A DNA stretch of 64,000 nucleotides from Apostichopus japonicus. Its lineage: Eukaryota > Echinodermata > Holothuroidea > Aspidochirotida > Stichopodidae. The notes under the pieces were generated by a model. It was not told where the DNA came from. It saw only the letters and a list, made by a program, of their open reading frames with translations, and did no database searches. The DNA lies in NCBI RefSeq assembly GCF_037975245.1, contig NC_092565.1:20822999-20886998 (forward strand), given 5' to 3'. Of this stretch, positions 35,494 through 48,600 are shown one piece after another (positions within the stretch are counted from its first letter, which is position 1; each line of letters begins with the position of its first letter). A program made the translations under genes and the position numbers.

Positions 35494-36235
35494 AGTACAG
35501 GTATGAGTACGGAAAATGTACTTGAGTACGTACTTGATTATAAGTACAGAATCGAGTACCACATATTTAGAATCCTAGCTGGAGGAGGGGTGGAGGTTGG
35601 GGTGGGTTGGGGATGGGGTGAGGGTTCCGATCCGGTAAACCCTACTCGTCGTAGTACAAAATGACCAAGCCCTTACATGAGTATGTAAGAAATGGAGGGA
35701 AGATTTTGCGTGACGCTTATAATAGTGTCAAATATACTATTCAAATAAACAAAATATGACGTTTAATATGATATCACCTTAAAGGATGATAACTTGTTCT
35801 ATAGAGGTAAAATTTGATATGTTATAGACCCTCGTTACTGGATACTACTCAATACATATTGCAGCTCTTTGAGAAATTACCCAAGTTTGATAGTCAGAGG
35901 TTTTTGTGATTTAATTGGCTGGACTGTATACCGATAGCCATGCATCAACCATTAATTATACGCGTTATATTTATATAGTACCGTACAAAGCATTCAAATA
36001 TTTAAACTATATGCAGAAATGTCGAATAAGTCCCTCTAACTTTTCAAGCCCATGGGATTTCGTTGAACTAAGTCATGATTAGTCTAACATCTTTAGCTCA
36101 TAACATTGACATTCTAAATTCAGCATTGAATAAACACACCACAGTTATCAAGAACAAATGAATGCAAACTGCACATTATTTTACTGAAAGTGCAAAAGAT
36201 TTGATAGTTTACTTGGAAAAAATAATACAAAAAAT

Positions 36236-36345
36236 CCGATGATGTAGGTCTGAACTTTGAGCTAAATTACGATATCAAAGTTGATCGATTCTAAAACTCT
36301 AAATCATTTTCATATTTGACCCCCCCCCCCCCCCGCTAAAAAAAT
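36236..36345 (+). repeat. Dispersed repeat with C-tract, copy 1
   Basis: Blocks gatgatgtaggtctgaa, tcaaagttga and gatcgattctaaaa occur in the same order at 51590-51690; here followed by a C-run. Confidence 0.5.
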
Positions 36346-36935
36346 GGCCTCCCGTTACCCTCCCACTCCGTTTTGTGATCCCATATTATACCAATTTTCA
36401 AATGTAGATAAATAATAAACGGAATGTTTCTGGTAACCGGTTTCGTCAAAGAATCACATTAGAGACATTTTCTTCCTCTTTAAGGCAACCATGTCGTTCG
36501 ATCACTCAAGTATCTTACCATAGAGCGCAACCTCAATCACTGCTCGGGCGCGGTTGTCATGGCAACATTTCCCTTTTTCACTGACGTCAGAATCTCGTTA
36601 CTCTTGTCCGCACGAAACGTATATGCATGCTGACCTTTTAAGCAATGTATTCCGCGAGGTAGACGGTAAGACGTGGAAGAGAGCGAATATAAGAAAGATA
36701 AAGAGAGAGACAAAAATACCCGTGTGAAGTATCGAAGATAGAGGGAAATTGTAAGAGGCTTTTACCTCGTCAAAAGTTGATGAACACGTTCGATCAGTCT
36801 TCTCTCCACGGATGAAAAACATGTTGGACAGTAACGTTATAGTCCTTCCATATGTTGGCTTGAATTTGCATTTGTATCTGCAGCAACGGCAATGTACGTT
36901 CAGTCAAATACACACACACACACGCAAATATATAC

Positions 36936-36985
36936 ATATAATTTATATATATATATACATATATTTCATATATATATATATATAT

Positions 36986-37033
<48 letters not shown>
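36936..37033. repeat. Interrupted (TA)n microsatellite
   Basis: TA units broken by catatatttcata and gata. Confidence 0.92.
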
Positions 37034-37036
<3 letters not shown>

Positions 37037-38388
37037 GAATATGCATGGGATGAGTTGCCGAGGATTGATGTATTTCTGAGAATTTTTATTATTTATTTCT
37101 TGTTGTGTTCGTGGGTGTGTCATGACCTTCTAATAACATCCTTAAACATTGAAGTGTTTCTTGGAATTAACTGTCGATAGATTTTCTTCTTTTTTTTTCT
37201 TTTCTTTTTTTTTGTATCTTGCATACCGTTAAAAATTAGAAGAACTTAAATGGCCTCGAATGACAGATTGCAATGTATCACAAAGATGTCATCAAATTGT
37301 ATACTTTCTCGTTCATTTCCTTCATTATGAAGTTAAAATAACATGTTTTAGTTGAGTTATTTCAATTTATGAAATACGGTTAAACTTAACATTTTGCCCT
37401 GCAATGAGCAACTTGAAATCATCATAATATTTAGCTTAGTCTTTAAAGGAACATTCCATAGCTCCAGCATATTATTAAAGCTGCACATATCCATGTCATA
37501 AAAATGTGTTGACATTAGACCATGACCGATCACAGACAGACAATTTTAACATTTTTTGCAAGATTGACATTAAAATAATGTTGATCATTAAATCTAGTTA
37601 TTAGTGATTTCATGAAAATTGCAATCCAATCCGTCCAAACATTTCCAACCCCCCCCCCCCCCGCCCCCTTCAGTTGGATCTTGATTGACTTGCTATGTGA
37701 AATAAGTGCTCTGAAGAGTGGAGCATTAAGACTTGTAATGGAATATTAAACTCATCTCAGTATACTACTTTAAAGGTTCGCGAGACATGTGCCGTCAACA
37801 GAGATATCTCAAGTGATAAGGCAAAAACAAAAGAGACAAGTATGCCATAATTAAAAGGGAGACTCGTTCTATTGAGGGAGGTTTAACCTAGAGCAAGCAC
37901 ATCATTTTAATATGTTTACGTAATTAATTCACTTGTCATAAATAAATATTCTTCTTTATATAATATTTACATACATAAATAAATCATATAACATAAAACA
38001 TTGCAGTGTGTTGAAGATTTACATTTTAATATAACGTTTCTGAGGTGAAGCAAAATAAAAAAGGTTTTATTGTTATGTGCATAAACCAAAACAAATATAA
38101 CATCATGAGATGTAAAGATGAAAGCGCGGTACAGAGGATAAAATCAAATAATACATATATACTTTGTCTAAATCTTAAAGCAATTTTTCGGTCCCAAATA
38201 CTAAGTCGAAATATTGTGCTTATTATTATTGTACAGTTTATGTCAAGGCAAGCTACAAAATATTGATTGCATTATCACCTACATATATGAAATCACTAAT
38301 AGATGAAATCATAAAAAACAATCAACAATGCATATATTATTGACTCTTCAAAAACACGTCGAACATATTAATGGTCATTTAAAATATC

Positions 38389-39284
38389 CTGATGTGACCT
38401 GTCCTGTCTTGTCTCAAATTAACTTGTCTTGTCTCAACTGAACTTGTCTTGTCTTAATTTAGCTTGTCCACTCGTGTTTTGAATTGCCTTTCAGATTGTT
38501 CACTTGACTATCACCTGTACTGAACTGAGTTGTCCTGTCTTGTCTCAATTTAACTGGTCTTCTGTTGTCTTGTCTCAACTGAACTTGTCTTGTCTTAATT
38601 TAGCTTGTCCACTCGTATTTTGATTTGCCTTTCAGATTTGTTGACTTGACTATCATCTGTCCTGAACTGAGTTGTCATGTCTTGTCTCAATTTAACTGGT
38701 CTTTCGTTGTCTTGTCTCAATTTACCTGATCTTTTCTGTCTTGTCTCAACTGGACTTGTCTTGTCTTAATTTAGCTTGTCCACTCGTGTTTTGAATTGCC
38801 TTTCAGATGTGTTGACTTGACTATCACCTGTACTGAACTGAATTGTCCTGTCTTGTCTCAATTTAACTGGTCTTCTGTTGTCTTGTCTCAACTGAACTTG
38901 TCTTGTCTTAATTTAGCTTGTCCACTCGTATTTTGATTTGCCTTTCAGATTTGTTGACTTGACTATCATCTGTCCTGAACTGAGTTGTCATGTCTTGTCT
39001 CAATTTAACTGGTCTTTCGTTGTCTTGTCTCAATTTACCTGATCTTTTCTGTCTTGTCTCAACTGGACTTGTCTTGTCTTAATTTAGCTTGTCCACTCGT
39101 GTTTTGAATTGCCTTTCAGATGTGTTGACTTGACTATCACCTGTACTGAACTGAATTGTCCTGTCTTGTCTCAATTTAACTGGTGTTTAGTTGTCTTGTC
39201 TCAACTGAACTTGTCCTGTCTTAATGTAACTTGTCCTGTCGTGTTTGTCTCGTCTAATGTTGACTTGCCTTGACTTGTCTTGCT
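38389..39284. repeat. Higher-order minisatellite (141 + 171 bp)
   Basis: The phrase tttagcttgtccactcgt recurs at spacings of 141, 171, 142 and 171 bp, so the true unit is about 312 bp made of two related halves. The underlying motif is cttgtctcaa.t.aacttgtc. Confidence 0.88.
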
Positions 39285-41893
39285 ATGGCAAAGCTGACAC
39301 CGCGTATTATTAAATCGTGCTTCTTACTACATTTTTCTACATGGTAACCTAAATAAACACAATCGAATGTTTAAGAACCCTTCGCACCGTCCAAACAACA
39401 ATATAAATTAATTTAATTCGATCTTCTCTGACAATTTTAAATTATGTTATATTGACACAAATTCACATCGTATTTCAAATTCTCATACATACATTTTTTA
39501 TATTTTGGGATTATATAAAATATGTATAACATAACGCATAATTAGATGCAATGTAACAAGGGAAACTTTTACATAACTACCCATTAATTCGTCTGCAATA
39601 AAAGAAAACAAAGTGGGATTAACTTATGCTACTGATGGTTTAATTACTTTTTTTTATTTCTTTTCGACATTTTATGGATTTTTGTATGCAGTATTTATTT
39701 TCTGTTCATCTGGGTCAAACGGTGAAAGCCTTTATATATAGAACGAACATTTCAAAGTTTAACACTTTTAGACAATGGGTATACACAAGGACCAAGATGA
39801 TATAACCACATACGATAACAGATTGAAAATAAATTTAATGGGATATAACCATTGTGAAATATATCCTCTTAATTGATAAGCTACATGGCGACATAATCTA
39901 ACCTATTAGCATTCAATCTTAAATTCAATCTAAACTAAATGAAGCCCGCCACCAATATAACTAGATTGAAAAAAGATCAATTTAAGATCCCACCGGTTTT
40001 CATTCAATAACAATGGGAACAGTAAGTTGGTTGATGACTAAATGGCTTATAAACCAAGACAGACATAGTTTATGAATGCAAATTTGAAAGAACATTTAGG
40101 AATTATGCTACACGTGACCAATTCTAGCAAATCTGACCACAGACTGAGTCCACAGAAAAGACGTCTGTGATCTCCTACAACAAGTAATAACGTTGCCGTG
40201 GAATTGCTTTATTCAAAGAATATTGTTATTTACTGTATTTGGTATCTTCTGTGACAGAATTATTACAATTTCTCAGACAATGGATCAACATCTCCAAACA
40301 AAAATCTATGAACAAAGTAACTGCCAGCGTCATTTAATATTCAAATACTTCATAGCTAACTACTATACAGAACATGTAGCGAAAGGTGGGAGAGTCTTTT
40401 ACGATGACAAGACAGTGTACAAATCTTTATTTCTTAATATCAGATAATATTTAAATTTTCTTCTATGACATGTATATTTGCTTACAAGTCGTTTGAATTC
40501 TGTGGTACCATTACCTATATTTCCGGCAACGATATCCGATCGTCATCAAGTTATATACGTAAATCGAGGTTCTGCTTTCAAGAAGCCTGTTATGCCTCAT
40601 CAAATTCACCTTCACGATGTTTTACATGATTTCATGCTGGGTATGACTCATAGCATCCCGCTAGAATTCATTAAGTCGATGCTGCATAAGATTTGATCTA
40701 TGTGAGAACGAATTACATTATTCTGTCTAGACCGGCTTTCAAGTCAGCGTCCGTTTTCTATAGAGCAATATATTGTGGTGAAAACAACGACACGTTTTAT
40801 GCATATGATATTTCCGTCTCATTTAATACATAAGATACCGTTTTAACTTGACGCTGCACATTAGTCATAAGACGAACATAACTTTATTAATCTTGCATAT
40901 AAGGAAGCTTAAGAATGAAAACACGATCGTAGAAACCCACTTTGGTTTTTATATTAAACTAGCTCTAAAATAATTTGAATGAACAATTTCCCAGCTATTT
41001 TCGTGCGGAAATTTAATGTCATTAGAAATTTTTATAATGCACCTATACGTAGGCTAAACATGTAACTTCTAAATTGCATCATTATCTAAATTCTTGCTGT
41101 TAAGCAAGTGCATACATTATTCACTTCAGATATCATTTCAAATTTAGTCTCCCTTTGCACTTTCATCTATGCCATCCTCTTATTACAATTTTATGATCTA
41201 CATGTCGTAAGCTTAACAGCCTTGAAGAAACTCATTATGCGTTTCATGTAACGTCACTGCACCAAGGCATACACTTCACTAAACACTCACCACCTAACAT
41301 TCTGTAGAGTGATTTATACTGGACGCACGCATGATGTATTCATCATCTTTAGATGGCTTCGTTCACCGTTGATCAGGGTGTATTATTCACATAGATTATG
41401 CTCGCTGCATAATGTCGAGTGTAAATCGATTTAAAACGTTGTGAATGGTAGTCTAGCATGAGAAGACACGTTCCAACTTAAAATATGCTGTGAGTAATCC
41501 TGAACCATTGTCTTTGTAATTAGTTGTAGAGAGATCTTTCAGATACACTGTGTAATATAACGTGTATTGACTCAATCGCAAAAGCGTATTTCTTGTCAGT
41601 TTAGGTCCAGTTTTATTCCACTGCCTTTTCAAAGTCATCTAGCGGTTTCATTCTGTATTCTCCATGTGAACGTAATGAAATATTTGATAGGCAATAATCG
41701 TGGACAACTTTACATCAAAACCAACGAATATTACGTCAAAGAGATATATGACACATTTTCACATTCAAAATTGGTCACTTGCAGAAGGAATGAAGCCTCA
41801 GCTATTGTGTTATCTATCACGTAATAAGTACAACTGCAATATGTACAAAATATAGACCGTCAACTTTGCATGCAAAATGCACAAGATTAAACA

Positions 41894-41899
41894 TTTATT
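41894..41899 (-). terminator. Candidate poly(A) signal of the TRIM-NHL gene
   Basis: AATAAA on the minus strand (TTTATT on plus), about 310 bp after the stop codon. Plausible 3' UTR length; not proven. Confidence 0.3.
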
Positions 41900-42208
41900 C
41901 CCCCTTAAATGGTTTTGGTATTACTCGATTTTTCTCAATACTTTTTTGCCAAAAGTATTTAGGATTTACAATCCATCAGCCAGAGTTGAGCTAATCTTAC
42001 GTTTCATCAAATAAGAAGATACAAATTTCAGTGACGTCCACATCAAAATGTCTCAATAAGGTTTTTGCAGAAAGCTCCAAATTTACCTTTGGAACAACTG
42101 TGGCGAGAGTCGACCCTCCATTATACCTGAGCATCACGAATCCACGCGGTATTGTGTCATATAAACTGCTCTCCCTTATATAACACCTCTATAAGGATCA
42201 CAAACGCC

Positions 42209-43961
42209 TTATATCCAGTTTGAGTACTTGAATACATTAACACAATGAGTGCCCAAATTAGTGATCACCAATTCCCCTCCAGCTGTCAACGACATTCCTA
42301 ATGGCCCGCTAATGCCATCACTCTCGTTGAGTAACATCTTCATGAACAGCCCATCCAAAGAGAAGAGTTGTATCCTGTCCGCGCAGTCTGCTACAATGAT
42401 GTTACCGTCGTGGTCCACACATACCCCGGTAGGGCCAATGAATTGTCCATTCCCTGACCCACATGATCCAAATGTATGTAGATGTGTCCCTTCGAAATTA
42501 AATATTTTAACACAGTGATTACAATGATCAGACACAACAATTCGGTCATCGTGGACAGTGACATATCGCGGTTCGTTGAATTCATTGTCACCATCGCCAT
42601 GCGAACCGATTGTTTTTAAGACGGTACCGTCTTGATCGTGGATGGTTATGCGATGTTTACCGATATCGGTTACCACCACCTTACCGTCTTTACTCAGTGC
42701 AATACCATACGGTTGTTTAAATAATCCATTGTCTCCGAAGTGCAGGATATGTTGTCCGTATAGAGTAAGTTTCTGTACCCGGTGGTTGTATTCGTCAGAA
42801 ACATACACGCACGGATCGTCATCTTCAGTAATAGCTATATCCAACGGCAGCTCAAATCCGCAAGGATGCCGCCCACGTGAACCAAATTTACATTCGTACT
42901 TGCCTTTCCGGTTGTAGACTTGTATCCGATCGTTATCCCGGTCTACGATTGCGATGTACTCTCCTTCATTGGTAGCGGCAACACCGCTTGGCCAGTCGAA
43001 CTCACCAGCTTCGTCTGTCTCATCTTTTAGATGGAAGAGCAACTGAGGTTTCGTCAAGGTTGTCTCTTTTATCAATCGTTTCGGAGATCTCGGTACAGGC
43101 TCCGACATTATTATACTGTCTCCAAACTCGGAAGATGACTCAATGGAACATATAGATCTTGAGTCCGTGGCCTCTGAGAGATCGCTAAGATTCCGGTCGC
43201 CGCATCTGATTTCTCCCAAGGAAGGGCCTGCACTATCTGATGTGACCAAGTGTTCCGCCGCCACGAAGAAGAGTTGACTAAGTTGTTCCAACGTGACGTC
43301 TTGCTGTGGCGATACCGCGGCCAGTCCTTGAAGTCTCTCTATGACTTCATCTTTGATGGACAGTATATCGAGTTCATTACCATGACCGATTACCTTTTCG
43401 GTAAAGTCAAATCCGCTCAGCAGATTATCTAATCCAGTCTGGAGCGAACGTCGTAGCGCATTTAAGCGTTGCCTTCTACTTTGGCACACGCGCATCAACT
43501 TCCTTACCAAGTCTTCTTGCTGCTTACGCAGAATGACGACGTAATCTTGCACCGTTTTCTCGATGATGTACTCAGCTTGGCCACGATTTGCTTCGAGCGT
43601 TGCCTCTGCTTCATCTACACCGCCTAGAGCGTCCTCAAAGGATGCGATTCGGTCTGTTACACCTGACATCAACGCTTCAATGGTCTCTTTGTGTCTCGCA
43701 ACTTCATCTTGTAGGAAAGTGTGGGAATGATCCTTGTGCTCTATGAGGATGCATTCTCGACATATCGGAGTGCGACATGTTTCGCAATAAAAGCGCATGC
43801 ACTCTCGATGATGCTTCTCGCATCTCAGGTCTGGCTTGAGGAGCTTCTTGTTTTCAGAGGACGGCACAGAAATAATGTGATGCTGACGGGTGAAGCGAGC
43901 GATTCGGTGGTCGTGGAGAGGTGCGCATTCGTCGCATAGGAAGTCCACACATTCGAGACAC
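42209..43961 (-). CDS. TRIM-NHL exon 2 (B-boxes, coiled coil, NHL)
   Basis: 1753-nt exon; acceptor on the minus strand is tattttgcag, before GTGTCTCGAATG at 43961. It encodes [20 protein letters not shown] onward to the end FKYSNWI, stop at 42209-42211. One continuous reading frame of 584 codons holds the rest of the protein. Confidence 0.95.
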
Positions 43962-45591
43962 CTGCAAAATATAAATGACACAAAAAGGGCTTATAAGAAC
44001 GTAAAATGATTCTGCAGAGAGCCATTACAAACGGTCAAGTTTCCTCATAACTTACAGGGAAGATTTAATAATTTACATCAACATTCATCAAGATCTTCCT
44101 GGCCAAAATCCATGGATTTCGCTTACCCACTGGAAACAACCCGTAGAATATACATATTTAATGTTGTGGGTTTGCCGCATCCTCATGACGTTTTCCGGCA
44201 TTTTGGGAGTAAGAGGGGAAAAAATCAAAATATTGTATACATTCAAACGTCCCATCGTAAGTGAAGTTGAACCCCGTGGTAACATATACATGTCTAGCGT
44301 GGCCAGCGTGTCGTGAGAATACTGTAGCCAGTACCAAAATAACAACCTCTATACGAATACAACTGGAGTGACCCTGTTCGACTCATAGTGGGGAGTCCAT
44401 CAGGAGAACTGGCCGGTATTATATTATTAGAAATTAAATTAACCCCCGGTGCCATAGGGCCCCATATGCCCCCCTCCCCCCCCCCCCCACACACACATTT
44501 ATTAAGTCTTGCGGGCAAAACCGACAACAACAATGTTGGTTTGTCTAGCCTGATTTGTTTTACTGTGGAGCCCTAAGGCAGTTGCCTCACCTGTCGATTG
44601 GATAATGCCACACTGAATGTAGCCCTACGTAGATTAAATGTTTGTCTTTTGCATATGCATTAATAACTAACCAATCATCGTGCCTCGGAAACAATATTAT
44701 AAAAATTCAAAGAGAGTTCTTAATTACTGGCTAGTCTGGTTCAAATTTCGTAAAACAAATCTAGAAGATTATCTATGAGTTCTTTCGATTACAAACTTCT
44801 TCTTTTTGAGCAATATTGGATAGTTATCGATTCGATTTGTAGTGATTCCGTACTCATATTGTAGCATAGTTCACTGTATATAATCTATCTTGCCCTCGTG
44901 AATGCGCGTAATTTATTATTACAATTTTTGTTTGGAAATTTTGGAAATCTAACATAGATGCTAGTGTAAAATTGAGTACTCGCGTAGTCGCTCTTAGAAC
45001 ATTGTGCTAATACTCATACCAAGGGAAGGTTTACTTGTAGTCCATATCAAGCTTCTCTATTCACATAAGTTTACTATTGAAACACAAACAGCTCCGTGGA
45101 CAGTGTATAAATCCCGAATATATAACGCTGGTTGTTATTGGTTAAACTCAAGACTGTCATGCTCTGATGTGTGTTAACTAATTATGTGACATGAATTTTA
45201 CTAGGATTCAATAAATTAGTCTAACCTCCAGGGAACAGCACTCGTCAATTGAAGTTCCGGTCTTTAATTGAATTTAAAGTTTGACGTAGTAAATTTGTTT
45301 AAAACACACGGTTTGGTTGCTAGACATAATTTTAGTTGATTATTATAGAAGAGTTACGAATATCTTGAACAACATAATTTCAAGGATATTACAAATGTCT
45401 GTTGGACAGCTCAACCAACTGCTTCTGTCGGTTTGGAAGGAAATGGGGATACAACGATGACAAGTGTGTAGTCTACATATTTCTTAGCATACATTCTTTG
45501 CGCTATACTATACACACGATCATATTACTTTGATTGAGAGATATGTAAACAGCGCAGAACACACACAGTAGGACGCAAAGCCGTAAATCTC

Positions 45592-45623
<32 letters not shown>

Positions 45624-48600
45624 TGTATGTATGTATGTATGTGTGTATGTATGTATGTATGTATGTATGTATGTATGTATGTATATGTGATCTTCCCGCA
45701 AGCAGGAACTCGCGAAAGAAGCCATGGAGGCTTATAGACTCGCAAGCTGACCGAAGCCAATCTCTCGGCACACATCCATTTAACGTCCATGTCGGGAAGT
45801 TGTTATTGAACAACACCCTTGCCAGACGACACACATTGCTGTCGGCGGGGAATCGAACCGGGGATCTCATGACTGGGAGACGCCGGCGTTAACCACTAGG
45901 CTATACACTCCGCCTATGCTCTGGTATATTACTAATATCACAGCGTAGACTCGGCTAGATTGCTAGGAGCCCAATTGAGTATCATATACAATCTATACAG
46001 ACTATTGGTGGACTTATTGTGTATGATTTCATATGCAACAGAAAACAAACGCAAGAAAATGATTTACTGATATTATAGTCTTGCTCCGTTGTCACGATAT
46101 TCACATTATTCAGAGGAGTATATTGCGCAATAATGTGTGACGTCATTATAAGCCATGACGACAACTGCTTTCGTTTTTCTTGAAAACTTTAAGAAATCGG
46201 TTACCATGGAAACCTCTGACGTGTATTGGCAGGTTTCTTTGAGTTAGTACCGGTTAATGATTGAGTGAGTTCATTGAGTAAATTCAACATTAATTTCGTT
46301 TATCGCGGGATCCTAATAACATGACGAAACCAATGACCATAACGTATTGTGGCATGTTATAAAATAATATATACCTGAATAGTAGAATAGTTTCAACATT
46401 TTATATTTCAGCAACGGAACAAGATGCGAGTTGGAACTATTTATTTTTACTTCTTTATTTGTCCGCAATTCTTACATTATCACATTATCATCTTATGCAT
46501 GTCCCTTTTGGCGTTCGGTAAAGGACAGTGATGTCTGAATATATCAACTCCGTTTGGTTTTCTTTACTAAATCCCATAAAGTGTCCGTTATATCTAACAC
46601 TAAAGACAGGCTTTACATCTTAGCCTATCTATAATTCCTTTCCCCTTCTCATCCATTCTTTTCCTTGCATGGCTGAGTTCAATCCAAATAATCCATCTGT
46701 TCTCAGAGGCAGAGTTCAGTGGGGTATGAACAAATGAAGATGTGATCCGTATCAGTGAAATTTCAAGAGAGCAAAGTTCTTCACTTTATTTTTACCCCTT
46801 TCTTTTTATTCTTACATTGATGTCAAGTTCTACTAAATACTTAAATCATGTAACCTAATCTTATGGGTCAAATGTCATTGGAGGATACATACTTAGCGTA
46901 AACAGAAAATTAACTCTTTCAGACAAGCTTTCCTACCAACATTGTTGAATGTGACAAATATTGCTATGCACTATTATAAACGAATATATTAACAGTTGAT
47001 AAATTATTTACACTCATATTCAATGATAAAACCGCCCGATGTTATTGATTATGTCACACACATTGCTGGTGCCAGATGAAATCATAAACTTCAACAAAAT
47101 CAATTATTTTGTTGGATATTTGCTTCGTTGATGTGTTTTCATCTGCATGAATGCTGAGGTGCAGAACATTCCTTCAGCATAGGACCTAAACCTTTCTATC
47201 TTTCAATTGTACGAGTAAACTACTAAGCAAGATATTCCAGTATTATTCCATTCCATCTAGACAATATGAATTTATTAAGCAAGAAGGCAGTCACCACAAA
47301 ACCAAACCACCACAAAATACAGCACCATTTTGCATCCATAAGTATTTTCCACATTCCTAAAGTTAATCAAACAGGAGGGCCCATTCCTACCCTTACACCC
47401 CTCCCCTGGACAACATAACATCTTAGCCCCCCCCTTCCAGTACATCAAATCAAAAACAAAATGGTGGTTGCACCCCCTACCCACACCTCACCACAAAACT
47501 GTCTCCGAAAAGAAGGATTTACACTATTATTAATAATGTCAGTGTTATGTGTGAAAATGTTTAGTATTATACAAACCAATGCCTATATACTATGGTAACG
47601 TTCTAAAGGGGAAGGGTACCCCTCCTGCTTGAGAAATTTTGATAAAATGGAGAGTACTTAGATGCAACATTGGATGCTATATTTTGCGACCTATGAAACA
47701 ACTTTGAAGTATATTTGTGACTCTGTATAGATTGTACAGTACATACGGTAAATGTTATATTTTTTAAGCAATGCACACTAGGATTTTTGTTTATGTAGTC
47801 TGTCGCCAGTGGGGGGGGGGGGGCTACTAACCCCGCTCCTGATTTTATTCTTGGAGAATTATAGGTGGTTGTGTCCCTGATGCTAGACTACATTCAACGC
47901 TTTTGTGAATATTCCTCTTAACGTTTCCATTCTATACAACGGGTCCCCCCCCACCACCCCCCCCCTCCGTGCACTACCGTAACGAAATCACTTGCTACAC
48001 ACCAGTCATGCTCACGTTCTTGAATATCCTAACTGTAATCTTGTGCTAAATTATTCAAGGCACTTCCCTTAACCAGAATTCGTACTACTTAATAATAAAT
48101 GCATGGATGATGTTAGCATAAATTATCTCTCGCGTGGCTAAGTTTTCTTCCCACGCGGTAATATAACATAATATATCAATATATATTCAGAATTTTCCAC
48201 ATATAACTAACGATGTTCGTCGTATAATAACGTACTGTACTTCCAAATGACAGCTTAAATAATATGCTAAAGAATAAAATTCTCCATCACAATCAGTCAT
48301 TTGAAAGAATTTTATTCAAAACTTATCAACATTTTATTTGCAACTTGTGATAATCGTGTTATAGGAAACAGTCACGTAAATGTTGTTACTTCTATAAAAC
48401 TTGCATGCATTTTTGGAATTTAATCATACTACTACTTATGATAATTCTTTCCCCCCTTTCGTTTGCAACGTGACGTAATGATGACCTCACCGCCCTTTTT
48501 TCCACGTATTTAGCATTTACACACAGAGAAAAGCAAATGTGTATAGGATATAGGTTAGTTTCGAAAATATTATGTAACTTTTATTTGCTGTGAAAATTGA

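Larger units (their letters stand above)
35502..42208. other. Intergenic region before the TRIM-NHL 3' end
   Basis: Contains gtac-rich repeat remnants (35502-35560), C-tracts, a (TA)n tract (36936-37033), the 38.4-39.3 kb minisatellite and plain AT-rich DNA. Open frames near 40193-40696 and 41567-41824 match nothing I recognise; the part just below 42208 is probably TRIM-NHL 3' UTR. Confidence 0.5.

Noticed and set aside
36794-37180. Tyr/Ile-repeat proteins
   Set aside because: Translation of a (TA)n microsatellite on both strands.
38389-39284. CRISPR-like array
   Set aside because: The repeats are contiguous with no unique spacers of fixed length, and the genome is animal.
40193-40696. Two consecutive forward frames of 84 and 72 codons
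   Set aside because: No recognised domain, no splice-site support linking them, and in likely intergenic or 3' flanking DNA.
45503-45892. Met/Tyr/Val/Cys and Tyr/Ile/His/Thr repeat frames
   Set aside because: Tetranucleotide microsatellite and SINE body.
45849-45914. Functional tRNA gene on the minus strand
   Set aside because: A and B boxes are good, but the acceptor stem does not close and the same sequence plus body recurs at 58252-58474, so it is a SINE.
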